Source: Niveispirillum fermenti (GTDB taxonomy: Bacteria; Pseudomonadota; Alphaproteobacteria; Azospirillales; Azospirillaceae). Taken from it: a stretch of DNA of 64,000 nucleotides. The stretch's first letter is position 1. Every line of letters starts with the position of its first letter. The notes beneath the pieces are model-generated. The model made no database searches. It was not told the DNA's origin and worked only from the letters and a program-made list of their open reading frames with translations. This document shows positions 40,974-49,786 of this stretch, in pieces. The position numbers and the translations under genes were made by a program. The DNA lies in assembly GCF_048066175.1 (NCBI RefSeq), contig NZ_JBLTXA010000007.1, forward strand, positions 200,937-264,936. The letters are read 5' to 3'.

Positions 40974-43903
40974 GCGGCTGGCGCAGCACAAGACCCGGAA
41001 CCACCGTCGACCAGCGGCGGCCCGTCACCTTCCGGTGGGCGGGCCGGTCCTACCAGGGCTATGAAGGCGATACGCTGGCCTCGGCCCTGCTGGCCAACGG
41101 CGTTTCCATCATCGGCCGCAGCTTCAAGTATCACCGCCCCCGCGGCCTGATCGCGGCGGGACTGGAGGAGCCGAATGGCATCGTCCAGCTTGAACAGGGG
41201 GCAGCCACCGTCCCCAACGTGAAGGCCACGCAGGTGGAGCTTTACGAGGGGCTGACGGCGACGCCCGTCAATGCCAGGCCCAGCGTCGAGTTCGACCTGA
41301 TGGCGGTCAATGCGCTGTTCAAGCGCTTCATCCCCGCCGCGTTCTATTACAAGACCTTCTTCTGGCCCGGCTGGAGCCTGTTCGAACCCTCGATCCGCAA
41401 GGCGGCCGGCCTGGGCACGGCCCCCGCCCTGCCCGATCCGGACCGGTACGAGCATTGCTTCGCCCATGTCGATACGCTGGTGATCGGCTCCGGCGCGGCC
41501 GGGCTGGCCGCGGCCCTGGCGGCGACGGCCCAGCCCGGCAACCGGCGTGTCATGCTGGTGGAGGCGGATGCCGAGTTCGGCGGCGGCCTGCTGTCGGCAA
41601 CCGGCACGGTGGAGGGGCTGCCTCCGCTGGAATGGCGCGATGCGGCGCTGGCCCGGCTGCGCGCCGCGCCGAACATCCGGCTGCTGAACCGGGCCATGGC
41701 CTTCGGCTTCTATGATCACGGGCTGGTCGCCCTGTGCGAACGGGTGAACGACCATCTGCCGCCAGCCGAGCGCACCGGCCCGCGCCAGCGTCTGTGGAAG
41801 GTGCGCTGTGGCAAGGTCATTCTGGCGACGGGTGCCTTTGAACGGCCGGTCCCCTTTTCGGGCAACGACCTGCCGGGCGTCATGCTGGCATCGGCGGCAC
41901 AAACCTATGCCGTGCGCTATGGCGCGCTGCCCGGCCGCACCGCCGTCCTGTGTACCAACAATGACGGCGCCTACGAGGCCGCGTTCGCGCTGCATGACGC
42001 GGGATGCGACATCGCAGCCATCGTCGACAGCCGGACGGCACCGGGCACCGTCACCGCCGAGGCCGCCCGACGCGGCATCGAGGTGATCGCCGGTTCGGCC
42101 CCCGTCGCGGCCAAGGGCGGCCGCACGGTTCGCGGGCTGGAGGTGACGAGCCTGACCGGGAGGGACCGGCGCCACATCGCCTGCGATGCCATCCTGACAT
42201 CCGATGGCTGGAACCCGGCCGTCCATCTGCATTCGCAGTCCGGTGGCACGCTGGCCTATGACGCGCGGCAGCAGGCCTTTCTGCCCAAGGACGCCGTACA
42301 GGATGCGGTCAGCGTCGGTGCCGCCGCCGGCATCCGGGACCTGGCCGCCGCCATCGCCGCGGCCCGGGCGACGGTCCGGGGCGAACCCGTGGCGGTGCCA
42401 GCCGCCCCCGCGGTCGGCCCCACCCGCCGCTTTGCCGACGGCGATATCAGCGCGCAGACGGCCTGGCTGGATTTCCAGAACGACGTGACCGTCGCCGACG
42501 TGCAGCTTGCCAGCCGGGAGAATTTCCGCTCGGTGGAGCACCTGAAGCGCTACACCACGCTCGGCATGGCCTCCGACCAGGGCAAGACCTCCAACGTGGC
42601 GGGCATCCAGGTGCTGTCCGGCCTGCTGGACCGCCCGCCACAGGCCATTGGCACGACGAAGTTCCGGCCGCCCTTCGACCCGGTGACGATCGGCGCCTTC
42701 GCCGGCCGCGCCGTGGGCGACGACCTGTCCCCCTTCCTTGTAACCCCGTCGCACGCGGCGCAGGTGGCACTTGGCGCCCGGATGGAGAATTACGGCGCCT
42801 GGCTGCGTCCAGCCTTCATCCCGCGCGACGGCGAAACGGAGGAACAGGCGATTGCGCGCGAAGTCGGCGCGGTGCGGCGGTCGGTCGGGCTGTTCGATGC
42901 CTCCACCCTGGGCAAGATCGAGGTGAAGGGGCCAGACGCCGCCGCGTTCCTGACCCGCATGTATGTGAACAATGTCCGGTCGCTGACGGTGGGCCAGGGG
43001 CGCTACGGCCTGATGCTGAACGAACATGGCATCGTGTACGATGATGGCGTCTTTGCCCGCATCGGGGAGGAACATTATCTGGTCGGCACGACCAGCGGCC
43101 ACGCGGCCGCCATCACCGACATTTTCCAAGAATGGCTTCAATGTGAATGGCCGCACCTGCGCGTGGCGGTGGAGAATGTCACCACCGCCTGGGCCGTGAT
43201 GAACGTTGCCGGACCACAGGCGCGTGCGGTGTTCCAGGCGGTCGGCACCGATATCGATCTGTCCGCCGAGGCTTTCCCGCACATGCACTATCGCGCGGGC
43301 ACCGTAGGCGGCGTGCCGGCCCGCGTGCAGCGGGTCAGCTTCTCCGGCGAGCTGTCCTATGAGATCGCCGTGCCCTGGGGCTATGGGGCGGGCCTGTGGG
43401 ATGCGCTGATGCAGGCCGGAAAGCCCCATGGCATCACCGCCTTCGGGGTCGAAGCGCTGATGGCGATGCGCATCGAGAAGGGGTTCCTGCATGTCGGTTC
43501 GGATACCGACGGCACGACCTATCCCCAGGATATCGGTTTCGGCCCCGTCATCGCCAAGAAGAGGGACGATTTCGTCGGCCGCCGGTCGACCCTGCGGCCC
43601 GATGCATTGCGGACCGACCGGCGCCAGCTTGTCGGGCTGGAAGTGGCCGATGACGGTGGCCCGCTGGCCGTGGGCGCCCATGTCCTGCCGGCCGGGGCGA
43701 CAGCGGCAACCGGCACCCAGGGCTGGGTCACATCCAGCATCCATTCGCCCACGCTGGACCGGCCCATCGCCATGGGGCTGGTGGAACGCGGGCGTGACCG
43801 GATGGGTGATACGGTGCGCGTCTGGGATCTTGGCCAGTGGCGCACGGCCCGCATCGCCGATCCCCGTTTCTTCGATCCCGCAGGAGAGCGCACGCATGGC
43901 TGA
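40970..43903 (+). CDS. soxA: Sarcosine oxidase alpha subunit
   Basis: 977 residues, the expected size. An N-terminal ferredoxin-like domain contains RSFKYHRPRGLIAAG, the pyridine-nucleotide fold begins at VDTLVIGSGAAGLAAALA (about residue 165), and the C-terminal 380 residues form a GcvT-like aminomethyl-transfer domain where tetrahydrofolate accepts the methyl carbon (VGLFDASTLGKIEVKGPDA). It makes 5,10-methylene-THF directly. It overlaps soxD by 4 bases and soxG by 8. Confidence 0.96.
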   Translation: MSGWRSTRPGTTVDQRRPVTFRWAGRSYQGYEGDTLASALLANGVSIIGRSFKYHRPRGLIAAGLEEPNGIVQLEQGAATVPNVKATQVELYEGLTATPVNARPSVEFDLMAVNALFKRFIPAAFYYKTFFWPGWSLFEPSIRKAAGLGTAPALPDPDRYEHCFAHVDTLVIGSGAAGLAAALAATAQPGNRRVMLVEADAEFGGGLLSATGTVEGLPPLEWRDAALARLRAAPNIRLLNRAMAFGFYDHGLVALCERVNDHLPPAERTGPRQRLWKVRCGKVILATGAFERPVPFSGNDLPGVMLASAAQTYAVRYGALPGRTAVLCTNNDGAYEAAFALHDAGCDIAAIVDSRTAPGTVTAEAARRGIEVIAGSAPVAAKGGRTVRGLEVTSLTGRDRRHIACDAILTSDGWNPAVHLHSQSGGTLAYDARQQAFLPKDAVQDAVSVGAAAGIRDLAAAIAAARATVRGEPVAVPAAPAVGPTRRFADGDISAQTAWLDFQNDVTVADVQLASRENFRSVEHLKRYTTLGMASDQGKTSNVAGIQVLSGLLDRPPQAIGTTKFRPPFDPVTIGAFAGRAVGDDLSPFLVTPSHAAQVALGARMENYGAWLRPAFIPRDGETEEQAIAREVGAVRRSVGLFDASTLGKIEVKGPDAAAFLTRMYVNNVRSLTVGQGRYGLMLNEHGIVYDDGVFARIGEEHYLVGTTSGHAAAITDIFQEWLQCEWPHLRVAVENVTTAWAVMNVAGPQARAVFQAVGTDIDLSAEAFPHMHYRAGTVGGVPARVQRVSFSGELSYEIAVPWGYGAGLWDALMQAGKPHGITAFGVEALMAMRIEKGFLHVGSDTDGTTYPQDIGFGPVIAKKRDDFVGRRSTLRPDALRTDRRQLVGLEVADDGGPLAVGAHVLPAGATAATGTQGWVTSSIHSPTLDRPIAMGLVERGRDRMGDTVRVWDLGQWRTARIADPRFFDPAGERTHG

Positions 43904-44480
43904 GCAACCCGCAATCACGCTGCGCCGCACCGCGCCGGAGGCCTTGGAAACCGTCCGCCCGGACCTGTCCTTCCGCCTGGAAACGGATCTGGGCGTCGCC
44001 AAGCTGCGTATCGTCGGCAAGGATGCCGACGCGCGCTTTCAGGCGGTGACGGGCATGGTCCCGCCACCTTCCGGCCGGCTGGTGGCGGACCAGGGACTGA
44101 GCGTCGCCTGGCTGGCACCCGGTGAATGGCTGGTGACAGGACCGGAGGTGGCGGTTGCCGCCTGGGTGGCGCGGATCGGTGGCCAGACGGCCGGCGACCT
44201 GCTGGCGGTGGACCTGACGCATGCCCGCGCTTCGTTCTGCCTCGCCGGCACCGCCGCGCGGGCGGCACTGGCCGCCCATTGCCCCCTGGACTTGTGGCCC
44301 GACAGCTTTCCCGTCGATGCGGTAGCCCGGTCGCTGCTGGGTGATGCCGGCATGTTCATCGCACGCCTGTCCGACGGGCCGCATATGCCCCGTTTCCGGA
44401 TCATCGTCGACCAGACGATGGCCCCCTATGCCGGGCGCCTGTTCGCCCGTGTCCAGCCCCGAGCCGGAGTTTTCCCGTGA
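43896..44480 (+). CDS. soxG: Sarcosine oxidase gamma subunit
   Basis: 194 residues from ATG 43896, overlapping the end of soxA. The chain LAPGEWLVTGPEV and DLTHARASFCLAG, then CPLDLWPDSFPVDAVARSL, matches the small GcvT-like gamma subunit. It is needed for assembly of the heterotetramer. The stop overlaps the GTG start of purU (GTGA at 44477-44480). Confidence 0.94.
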   Translation: MAEQPAITLRRTAPEALETVRPDLSFRLETDLGVAKLRIVGKDADARFQAVTGMVPPPSGRLVADQGLSVAWLAPGEWLVTGPEVAVAAWVARIGGQTAGDLLAVDLTHARASFCLAGTAARAALAAHCPLDLWPDSFPVDAVARSLLGDAGMFIARLSDGPHMPRFRIIVDQTMAPYAGRLFARVQPRAGVFP

Positions 44481-45316
44481 CCCGCAATCTTGTCCTGCGT
44501 TTTCGTTCCCCCGATCGTCCCGGCATCATCGCGACAGTCGCCCCGCTGCTGACCGCCCATGGCTGCGACATCCGCGCGGCGGAGGTCTATGGCGATCCCG
44601 ATACGGGCCATTTCTTCAGCCGGATGGAACTGACCAGCCCCATCGGCCCCGACAGGCTGGCCGCGCTGATCGCCCCGGCCGCGGCCGACCTGTCGCTGGA
44701 TTGCGACCTGAAGGATCTGGCCCGCAAGCAGAAGGTGCTGATCGCCGTTTCCAAATTCGGCCATTGCCTGGTCGACCTGATCCACAAGACCGAGATCGGA
44801 CAGCTTCCCATCGAGATCGTGGGGGTCGTGTCCAACCATGAGACCATGCGCAAGCTGGTGGAATGGCACGGCCTGCCCTATCACCATCTGCCCATGGCCG
44901 ACGGCAAGGCAGCGCAGGAAGCCCGGTTCCTGTCGATCATCGAGGAAAGCGGTGCCGAACTGACGGTGCTGGCCCGTTACATGCAAATCCTGTCGGACGA
45001 GTTCTCCACCAGCCTGGAGGGTCGCTGCATCAATATCCATCACAGCTTCCTGCCCAGCTTCAAGGGCGCCAAGCCCTATCACCAGGCCCATGCGCGCGGC
45101 GTCAAGATCATCGGTGCCACAGCCCATTTCGTGACGGCAGACCTGGATGAGGGGCCGATCATCGAACAGGATGTCCGGCGTGTCAGCCATTCCGTCACCG
45201 CCGACGAGATGGTAGCCATCGGCCGGGAGATCGAGGCATCGGTGTTGAGCCGCGCGGTGCGCTGGCATGCCGAGCACCGGATCTTCGCCAACGCCAGCAA
45301 GACCGTCGTGCTCTGA
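44477..45316 (+). CDS. purU: Formyltetrahydrofolate deformylase
   Basis: 279 residues starting at GTG 44477. An N-terminal ACT domain (residues about 4-80; FRSPDRPGIIATVAPLL) precedes the formyl-transferase fold with the catalytic Asn/His in NIHHSFLPSFKGAKPYHQAH and Asp in GATAHFVTADLDEGPIIEQD. It hydrolyses 10-formyl-THF to formate and THF, recycling the folate used by sarcosine oxidase. With folD it completes the route from N-methyl group to formate. A large hairpin follows at 45384. Confidence 0.95.
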   Translation: MTRNLVLRFRSPDRPGIIATVAPLLTAHGCDIRAAEVYGDPDTGHFFSRMELTSPIGPDRLAALIAPAAADLSLDCDLKDLARKQKVLIAVSKFGHCLVDLIHKTEIGQLPIEIVGVVSNHETMRKLVEWHGLPYHHLPMADGKAAQEARFLSIIEESGAELTVLARYMQILSDEFSTSLEGRCINIHHSFLPSFKGAKPYHQAHARGVKIIGATAHFVTADLDEGPIIEQDVRRVSHSVTADEMVAIGREIEASVLSRAVRWHAEHRIFANASKTVVL

Positions 45317-45383
45317 CCACCCGTCACGCTCCGGATGGCCGCACAGCGCTGACAGTGGGGGGGACTGCCCCCCCGCAAGGCAA

Positions 45384-45423
45384 CCCTGCCCCCTCGCAAG
45401 ACAGGCATTGCGAGGGGGCAGGG
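45384..45423 (+). terminator. Long perfect hairpin after purU
   Basis: CCCTGCCCCCTCGCAA (45384-45399) pairs over 16 bp with TTGCGAGGGGGCAGGG (45408-45423) around an 8-base loop; only TTT follows. Related words CTGCCCCCCCGCAA (45365-45378) and CTGCCCCCTCG (45472-45482) flank it, giving a REP-like appearance. Confidence 0.6.
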
Positions 45424-45521
45424 TTTGCCATAGAAACGATAATAATAATCTGTCGCATCGCCTGGTCATGCCTGCCCCCTCGACGGCAAAGCAGGTCCGG
45501 AGAGGGAGCCTGTGACCGTCC

Positions 45522-46034
45522 GTGCCGCCCGATATCAAATCCGCATCGCTCTACAAGGCACATCGCGAGGCGCTGGTGGACTATGCCAACGGCATCGTGC
45601 GTGACCGGGCGCGGGCGGAAGATGTCGTGCAGGATGCGTGGGTGCGGATCGACGAGGTGGAGCGCCACCGTCCCCTGCAGGAGCCGCTGCGTTACTTCTA
45701 CCGCATCGTCCGCAACCTGGCCCTGGATGGTTATCGCGCCCGGCAGCGGGAGATATCGAAGGGGACTGCCGATATCGGCATGCTGGCCGACAGCGTGGCC
45801 GCCGCGAACCCGTCGCCGGAGGCGGAAGCCGGCGCGCGGGCCGAATTGCGGCTGGTACTGGAAAGCCTGGATGAATTGCCCGACCGCACGCGCCGGGCCG
45901 TCATGCTGTACAAGTTCGACGGCCTGAAACTGCGCGAGGTGGCGGAGCGCATGGGCATATCCGTCGCCCTGGCCAACAAGCTCGTGCTTGACGGTGTGGC
46001 GCATTGTGCCCAAAGGCTGGCCCGCAAGTCATGA
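45522..46034 (+). CDS. ECF sigma factor (FecI-like)
   Basis: 170 residues from GTG 45522 (PPDIKSASLYKAHREAL). Region 2 is seen in IVRDRARAEDVVQDAWVRID and FYRIVRNLALDGYR; region 4 in LPDRTRRAVMLYKFDGLKLREVAERMGIS. It is followed by a FecR-like gene and a TonB receptor with a signalling domain, so it is the cytoplasmic output of an iron-compound surface-signalling system. No ATG is available near the start, and the ribosome site is weak. Confidence 0.9.
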   Translation: MPPDIKSASLYKAHREALVDYANGIVRDRARAEDVVQDAWVRIDEVERHRPLQEPLRYFYRIVRNLALDGYRARQREISKGTADIGMLADSVAAANPSPEAEAGARAELRLVLESLDELPDRTRRAVMLYKFDGLKLREVAERMGISVALANKLVLDGVAHCAQRLARKS

Positions 46035-46164
46035 TTTTCCATCTGGCGTGCGACAGGCGGCTGATGCGGGATATGTTTTGGAAAATCCGTCTGCTGGATC
46101 GTTTTCTCCACAGAGGCCCGCGGGAATGGAGACATTCCCCTGAAAGCGGCGGGCGGGAGGGCGC

Positions 46165-47163
46165 ATGACTTCTTCTCCGGATGACGGGACCGGGCGAGAC
46201 CAGGACGGGACCCTGCGGGACGCCATCCAATGGCATGTCCGCATGACGGAGGAGCCGGAAGACGATGCTTTGCGGCGGGCATTCCGGCACTGGCTGGCGT
46301 CCGATCCCGCCCATGCCGCCGCCTGGCAGCAGGCGGAAAGGGTCATGGGGCTTCTGGCACAGGGCAAGTCGGTTGCGTTCCTGCCCCCCCGCACCGCCCC
46401 CCCTTCTGCGCCGCGCGATGCCATATCACCCCGGCGCCGGCGGCGCCTGGGACTGGCCGCTGTCGCAGCCGCGGCACTTCTCGTCGTGGCAATGACACCA
46501 CAGGCCGTCCTGCGCCTGCGGGCCGACCATGTCACGGGCACGGCCGAGCAGCAGGTTCTGGCGCTGGAGGATGGCAGCCGCATCCGCCTGGCACCCGGCA
46601 GCGCCGTGCGGGTGCGGTATGCCGGCGACAGACGCACCGTCGACCTGATGGCCGGGGAGGCGTTCTTCGAGGTTTCACGGAACCCGGACCGGCCCTTCAC
46701 CGTGACCGCCGGGGCCGCCCATGTCACGGTGCTGGGCACCGGCTTCAACGTCCGGCTGGGCACGGGTGGCGCGGATGTCGCCGTCCGGCATGGCAGCGTA
46801 CAGGTCGATCGCGATGGTGACACGGGTGGCGAAGCCGTTTCCACGACATTGGCCGCAGGCCAATGGGCCCGGCTGCCCTGGGCCGGACCAGCCGTCAGGG
46901 GTACGGGCGCCCCGGCCAATGTCGGTGCCTGGTCGGCGCAACGGCTGGTCGCGGTGGCACAGCCCCTGTCGGAAGTCATCGCCGACCTGCGCCGCTATTA
47001 TCCGGGCGCCATCGTGCTGACCGACCCGGAACTGGGTGGGCGGATCGTCACCGGTTCCTATGATGTCCGCGACCCCGTCCGGGCCGTGGAGACCATAACC
47101 GGCCCGCTGGGCGGCAAGGTCCGGCGCGTCACACCCTGGCTGCTGGTTGTCTCTGCATCGTAA
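46165..47163 (+). CDS. FecR-like anti-sigma factor/sigma regulator
   Basis: 332 residues from ATG 46165 with GGGAGGG upstream. A cytoplasmic N-terminal part with the DUF4880-like HWLASDPAHAAAWQQAERV (residues 42-60), one membrane helix at about 95-112 (GLAAVAAAALLVVAM) and a periplasmic FecR domain (EDGSRIRLAPGSAVRVRYAG, GEAFFEVSRNPDRPF). It ends with a C-terminal STN-like segment that contacts the receptor. It should hold the preceding sigma factor until the receptor signals. Confidence 0.9.
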   Translation: MTSSPDDGTGRDQDGTLRDAIQWHVRMTEEPEDDALRRAFRHWLASDPAHAAAWQQAERVMGLLAQGKSVAFLPPRTAPPSAPRDAISPRRRRRLGLAAVAAAALLVVAMTPQAVLRLRADHVTGTAEQQVLALEDGSRIRLAPGSAVRVRYAGDRRTVDLMAGEAFFEVSRNPDRPFTVTAGAAHVTVLGTGFNVRLGTGGADVAVRHGSVQVDRDGDTGGEAVSTTLAAGQWARLPWAGPAVRGTGAPANVGAWSAQRLVAVAQPLSEVIADLRRYYPGAIVLTDPELGGRIVTGSYDVRDPVRAVETITGPLGGKVRRVTPWLLVVSAS

Positions 47164-47309
47164 TTTATTGATATGATGATGATTTTTTAGAACCTCTGCT
47201 CGCTATCGACTTTTTTTGTAAAAAGCTTCCGCTCCATCGTTGAGTTGGCAGACCTTAGGATTGCGACGCATTAGCATTCCAGGCAAGCTCAACGAGTGGA
47301 GACGGAACC

Positions 47310-49754
47310 GTGCGTATCGGGCAAAGGAATTCGGGACAACGGGCGCGCCGGTCGGCGATGACGGCATTCTGGATGGCGACGGCGGCCATGGGGCCGATAC
47401 TGACCACCCTGCCGGCACAGGCACAGGCGGCCGCTGAAAGCCGGTTCGATATCCAGGCCCAGCCCCTGGCCGACGCCCTGCTGCTTTTCGCGACGCAATC
47501 GGGCTATCAGGTGGCCGCCGACGGCGCCGCCATCCAGGGTGTTCAGGGCAATGCGGTGCAGGGTGCCTTGCCGGCAGCCACAGCGCTGGGCCGGCTTCTG
47601 GCCGGCACGGGCTTCACCTTCCGGATGGAAGGCACGGTGGCGACCATCGACCGCGCCCCGCAGACGGCGGATGGCGCCATCCTGATGGGCCCGTTGCGTG
47701 TGGAAGGCGATGCGCTTCACGGCTTCGCCGTGCCGCGACAGGGGGAGATCGGCAGCCTGCCCGTCGAATATGCCGGGGGAGAGGTGGCGCGCGGCGGCAA
47801 GGTCGGGCTGCTGGGCAGCCGCGACATCATGGACACGCCCTTCAACGTCACGCACTACACGGCGCAGTATATCGACAACCAGCAGGCCCAGAACCTGGGC
47901 GACGTGCTGGCCGGCGACCCGTCGATCCGCAACACCTATTCCCGCGGGTCGGGCCGGGACGAGTTCAATGTCCGCGGCTTCACCCTGTTCAACTATGATG
48001 TCGCGTTCAACGGGCTCTATGGCATCTCCCCCCGCAATTCCAGCACCATGATCGGTGTGGAACGGGTGGAGGTGCTGCGTGGCCCCAACGCGCTGCTGAA
48101 CGGCATGGCGCCGTCCGGCTCGGTGGGCGGGTCGGTGAACCTCGTGCCCAAGCGGGCCGGATCGGTGCCCATTACCCGCCTGACCGCCTCCCATATCAGC
48201 GACAGCCAATGGGGCCTGCACGCCGACCTCGGCCGGCGCTTCGGCGAGGCCGAACAGGTCGGCGTGCGCCTGAATGCGCTTTACCGCGATGGCGACACGG
48301 CACCCGCGCGCAGCAGCGAGGAATTGAAGGCCGCGACGCTGGGCCTGGATTATCAGGCGGAACGGTTCCGGCTGGAAGCGGATCTGAACTACCAGTATCG
48401 CCTGACCCATGCGCGCAGTGGCCTGCTGTTCCCGCCCGCCGCCGGCGTGGCCATCCCGAAGGCCCCCGACGCCGACGGCAATTTCTTTCCCGACTGGACC
48501 TATTGGAAGACCGATGAACGGTCGGGCGCCGTGCGGGGGGAGTTCGACATCACCCCGGACCTGACGCTTTTCGCGGCGGCCGGGGCGCGGGAATATGATT
48601 TCGAGAGCATCCAGACAAGCTGGCTGCTGCTGGATGCCGCCGGCTCCATCGGGGCGGTGCCGGCGCGTCTGGATGAATATATCAACACGACAACCGCGGA
48701 AGCGGGGCTGCGGGGGCGCTTCACGACGGGATCGCTGGTCCACAGCCCCGTGATCAGCGCCAGCCGGCTGGACCAGAAGTCGGGCCAGGCGCGGGTGCGC
48801 GGCACGACCATCTTCTCCAACCTGTACAATCCGGCCGGCAATCCGCTGCCGGCCCTGGCCGCCATCACCCATATCCCCAAGGTGGGCACGGCCGACATCA
48901 CCAGCCTGGCCGTGGCCGATACCATCGCCACGGCGGGGGAGAATGTGCAACTGACGCTGGGCCTGCGTCATCAAAAGGTCGAAACGGCCAATTTCGATGC
49001 CGTCACGGGGGCCCGCACCTCCCATTACGACAAATCGGCCAACACCCCGGCCGTGGCGCTGGTGGTGAAGCCGTTGGAGCGCCTGTCGCTCTATGGCAAT
49101 TATATCGAGGGGTTGAGCCAGGGGCCAACGGCACCGACGGCGGCCGTCAATGCCGGCGAGGTGTTCGCTCCCTTCATCACCAAACAATACGAGGTCGGCG
49201 CCAAGTATGATTTCGGTGATTTCGGCGGAACGGTCAGCCTGTTCCAGATCGACCGGCCCAGCTCCTATGTCGATCCCGTCAGCCTGCGCTTCGACGTGGA
49301 TGGCAACCAGCGCAACCGTGGCCTGGAACTCAGCCTTTATGGCGCGCTGGGCGAGGATGTGCGCCTGCTGGGCGGTGCGGCCTTCACCCGGGGCAAGCTG
49401 ACCCGCACGCAGGGCGGCGTCAATGACGGCAGGACTGCGCCCGCCGTGCCCAAGCGCCAGTTCAACCTTGCCGGCGAATGGGACGTGCCTTTCCTGGAGG
49501 CGCTGACCCTGACCAGCCGCGTGACCTACACCAGCCCGCAATTCGTGGATGTGGGCAATACACAGCGTCTGCCGGACTGGACCCGGTGGGACCTGGGGCT
49601 GCGCTATGCCGTGGATGCCGGCGGCACGCCGCTGACCCTGCGGGCCACGCTGGAAAATGTGCTGGACAAGGATTACTGGCAGTCGGCCGCGCGCGAGGGG
49701 CTGACGGTCGGTCCGCCGCGCACCGTCCTGGTATCCGTCACGGCCGATTTCTGA
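47310..49754 (+). CDS. TonB-dependent siderophore receptor with STN signalling domain
   Basis: 814 residues from GTG 47310. A signal peptide ends near AQA (about residue 40), then an STN domain (about 44-105; FDIQAQPLADALLLFATQSG) that signals to FecR, the plug (DIMDTPFNVTHYTAQYIDN, GVERVEVLRGPNALLNGMAP) and a 22-strand barrel ending in phenylalanine (VLVSVTADF). This is the FpvA/FecA class that takes up a ferric siderophore and reports it. The preceding 146 bases are AT-rich and likely hold its sigma-dependent promoter. Confidence 0.93.
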   Translation: MRIGQRNSGQRARRSAMTAFWMATAAMGPILTTLPAQAQAAAESRFDIQAQPLADALLLFATQSGYQVAADGAAIQGVQGNAVQGALPAATALGRLLAGTGFTFRMEGTVATIDRAPQTADGAILMGPLRVEGDALHGFAVPRQGEIGSLPVEYAGGEVARGGKVGLLGSRDIMDTPFNVTHYTAQYIDNQQAQNLGDVLAGDPSIRNTYSRGSGRDEFNVRGFTLFNYDVAFNGLYGISPRNSSTMIGVERVEVLRGPNALLNGMAPSGSVGGSVNLVPKRAGSVPITRLTASHISDSQWGLHADLGRRFGEAEQVGVRLNALYRDGDTAPARSSEELKAATLGLDYQAERFRLEADLNYQYRLTHARSGLLFPPAAGVAIPKAPDADGNFFPDWTYWKTDERSGAVRGEFDITPDLTLFAAAGAREYDFESIQTSWLLLDAAGSIGAVPARLDEYINTTTAEAGLRGRFTTGSLVHSPVISASRLDQKSGQARVRGTTIFSNLYNPAGNPLPALAAITHIPKVGTADITSLAVADTIATAGENVQLTLGLRHQKVETANFDAVTGARTSHYDKSANTPAVALVVKPLERLSLYGNYIEGLSQGPTAPTAAVNAGEVFAPFITKQYEVGAKYDFGDFGGTVSLFQIDRPSSYVDPVSLRFDVDGNQRNRGLELSLYGALGEDVRLLGGAAFTRGKLTRTQGGVNDGRTAPAVPKRQFNLAGEWDVPFLEALTLTSRVTYTSPQFVDVGNTQRLPDWTRWDLGLRYAVDAGGTPLTLRATLENVLDKDYWQSAAREGLTVGPPRTVLVSVTADF

Positions 49755-49786
49755 TCCCGGTCATTGGTCAAGGGGAAACCGCCCGC

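Noticed and set aside
40931..44020. 1029-codon open frame on the minus strand
   Set aside because: Antisense to soxA and soxG, which match their families over full length. Long antisense frames are expected at this GC level.
47289..49541. 750-codon open frame on the minus strand
   Set aside because: Antisense to the STN TonB receptor; no domain or ribosome site supports it.
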